From: Peribacillus huizhouensis
GTDB taxonomy: Bacteria; Bacillota; Bacilli; Bacillales; DSM-1321
Assembly (NCBI RefSeq): GCF_014138605.1
Contig: NZ_JACJHX010000005.1
Location: forward strand, 248,001-312,000
Direction: 5' to 3'
Length of the DNA: 64,000 nt
Below, in pieces: positions 62,613-64,000 of this stretch. Position 1 is the first letter of the stretch. Each line of letters starts with the position of its first letter. The position numbers were made by a program, and so were the translations under genes. Below the pieces are notes generated by a model that was given only the letters and a program-made list of their open reading frames with translations, did no database searches and was not told the DNA's origin.

Positions 62613-62900
62613 AAAACTTGTGATCCAAATTCGAGATCTCGTGATCTAAACATGGGATCTCGATCCGAACTAGTGATGGTGTAAAAATGAGTATTCTCAA
62701 TTTGTAGCTAGAACAAGCTGTAGTGGCATTACTCGGTATCACATTCTTCATATCAACAAGCATCTCTGTTACCTTAGAATAAGCTTAAACGTTGGAATTC
62801 AGGTGACCGTAGAAAAACAGCTAATAAAACCGTATAATAGGAAAAAACGTAAAACTACATAGAATGAATATATAGTAATTGAAAGGAACGGTACTTTTTC

Positions 62901-63602
62901 GTGATAAAGATCTTGATCATTAGTTTTATTGTTATTGTACTACTTGTTCTTGTTTATTCAGTGATCCCGACGCTACTTATTCGGATTTGCAAATTGGGGA
63001 TAACAAAGACGGTCCAAGGGGAAAATAGGATAGTTCTAACGTTTGATGATGGGCCAAATCCTCAATATACGACACTTTTACTAGATGTTTTAAAAAACTA
63101 TGGTGTGAAGGCAACATTTTTTGTAGTGGGCAGCAAGGTGAAAAGACACCCTGAAATCATAAAACGAATGCATGAAGAAGGCCATACAATTGGTATCCAT
63201 CATTACGACCATATTTCAAGCTGGTTGATGTCTCCATTTAAATTAAAGGACCAGCTCATTAAAACGGAAAAAGCAATAAATGAATGCACGCAGGAAAAGG
63301 TCACCTTTTATCGGCCACCTTGGGGACATTTTAATCTGTTTACATTATGGGTAAGTAAGAAGTATAAGATCATTATGTGGTCGAATATCTTTGGAGATTG
63401 GAAGGTAGAGACGTGTAAACATGAATTACTCGATCAATTACGGAAAACGACGGCAGGAGGCTCTATTCTTCTGCTTCATGACTGTGGCGAAACTTTCGGT
63501 GCGGATGAGGAAGCGCCACACTATATGCTCGAAAATTTAGAAATTTATCTTAAGGAAATGACAGAAAAGGGAAGGCGTTTTATCACATTAAGCGAATTAT
63601 AA
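62901..63602 (+). CDS. Polysaccharide deacetylase (CE4/NodB)
   Basis: 233 residues: an N-terminal hydrophobic anchor (IISFIVIVLLVLVYSVI) and a NodB domain. Motif 1 is LTFDDGPNPQYT, motif 2 is GIHHYDHIS with the two metal His, motif 3 is FYRPPWGHF, and ILLLHDCG is motif 5. It should de-N-acetylate peptidoglycan or a related polymer outside the membrane. GTG 62901 is preceded by GAAAGGAACGG. The DedA gene follows after 15 bases, probably in the same operon. Confidence 0.92.
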   Translation: MIKILIISFIVIVLLVLVYSVIPTLLIRICKLGITKTVQGENRIVLTFDDGPNPQYTTLLLDVLKNYGVKATFFVVGSKVKRHPEIIKRMHEEGHTIGIHHYDHISSWLMSPFKLKDQLIKTEKAINECTQEKVTFYRPPWGHFNLFTLWVSKKYKIIMWSNIFGDWKVETCKHELLDQLRKTTAGGSILLLHDCGETFGADEEAPHYMLENLEIYLKEMTEKGRRFITLSEL

Positions 63603-63617
63603 TTAGATGAGGGTTAT

Positions 63618-64000
63618 ATGAATATTGATACGATTTTACATTATATAGATTTATACGGATACCTGATTATTTTTCTGTTTTTATTTTTTGGAATTGTAGG
63701 GATTCCCGCACCTGAAGAGTCATTGCTATTCTTAATTGGCGTTTTGATTGTGCACCATAAGCTTAGCTTTGGTTGGGCTGTAGTAAGTTCCATTTCTGGT
63801 GCGTTTATCGGCATGCTTACTGCGTATGTATGTGGCAAATATATCGGCCATCCATTTATCAATAAATACGGCAAGTACGTGGGGATAACCAACGCACGAT
63901 TAGAGAAAGCGAGTAGTAAATTTACGAAAAACGGATACAGAACAATCTTGTTTGGATTTTATCTGCCGGGTTTACGCCAAATCAATCCGTATTTTGCGGG
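63618..64000 (+). CDS. DedA/SNARE-associated (VTT) membrane protein, 3' end outside window
   Basis: At least 127 residues from ATG 63618. It has the DedA start (YLIIFLFLFFGIVGIPAPEESLLFL in overlapping parts), with the conserved P-x-P-E-E region, and GFYLPGLRQINPYFAG, matching the F-x-R/P-G-x-R motif of VTT proteins. DedA proteins are linked to undecaprenyl phosphate or other lipid flipping in the membrane. GATGAGGGTT lies just upstream. Probably cotranscribed with the deacetylase. Confidence 0.88.
   Translation, partial: MNIDTILHYIDLYGYLIIFLFLFFGIVGIPAPEESLLFLIGVLIVHHKLSFGWAVVSSISGAFIGMLTAYVCGKYIGHPFINKYGKYVGITNARLEKASSKFTKNGYRTILFGFYLPGLRQINPYFA

Overview
The window is about 38-40% GC by eye and reads as the chromosome of an endospore-forming Bacillaceae-type bacterium. 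It carries long blocks in Bacillus subtilis order: yutC-yutH, hom-thrC-thrB, yutI/yuzD/yutJ/yuzB/yutM, yumC, yuiB-yuiD-pepA, kapD/kapB, patB-yugE-yugF-alaR-alaT, then yugI-yugJ-pgi-yugO. It also has spore genes: a YutH-type coat protein, an alpha/beta SASP, a LysM-GH18 protein and a YteA-type protein. I see no rRNA, tRNA, CRISPR array or intact transposase. The genus cannot be fixed from the sequence alone.

Layout. 1-5.9 kb: yut cluster (lipoprotein, YutD, YutE, YutF phosphatase, YutG, YutH, a 2-hydroxyacid dehydrogenase). 6.2-9.5 kb: overlapping threonine operon. 9.6-16.4 kb: Fe-S and redox genes (Nfu scaffold, YuzD, NDH-2-like YutJ, YuzB, DUF2225, IscA-like YutM, ferredoxin-NADP reductase YumC) and a Nudix hydrolase. 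17-24.8 kb: yuiB-C-D, leucyl aminopeptidase, an isolated ribA-ribD pair, a nucleotidase and a thioesterase. 25.6-33.7 kb: KapD/KapB, cyclophilin, an inactivated AAA ATPase, an Rrf2-regulated ywnA-ywnB pair, YteA, a Cu,Zn-SOD lipoprotein and PatB. 34-44.7 kb: yug block with an inserted NSS transporter. 45-54.5 kb: spore lytic protein, SASP, UppP, catalase under PerR boxes, a chemoreceptor, a two-part sigma factor (SigO/RsoA-like) with YvrJ, and a GNAT protein. 54.6-64 kb: membrane proteins, a TetR regulator, YitT, azoreductase, cell-wall peptidases, a polysaccharide deacetylase and a DedA start.

The most unusual content is intergenic. At least four families of short dispersed repeats fill nearly every gap. 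Family B (about 15-18 copies, 104-476 bp) is the most interesting. Copies begin directly after TTTAT, end in a conserved hairpin plus GTTTCACTTTAT, and make no other target duplication. One copy sits in an AAA ATPase gene, and removing exactly the predicted element restores the reading frame. Four copies lie head to tail, each behind the terminal TTTAT of the previous one. I interpret family B as non-autonomous IS200/IS605-type elements whose structured body may be an omega-like guide-RNA scaffold; that last step is inference. Family A consists of 100-130 bp imperfect palindromes at gene 3' ends, probably acting as terminators. Family C is an approximately 234 bp MITE with 8-bp target duplications, exact at two sites and ISL3-like. 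Family D is a GC-richer repeat of about 190 bp. Nested copies (B in A, C in D) give relative ages.

Functionally the genes are ordinary chromosomal housekeeping and sporulation functions. Regulatory signals visible in the DNA include two identical-architecture palindromes at ywnA and ywnB, PerR boxes at katA, and a perfect 13-bp hairpin abutting the yugO ribosome binding site.
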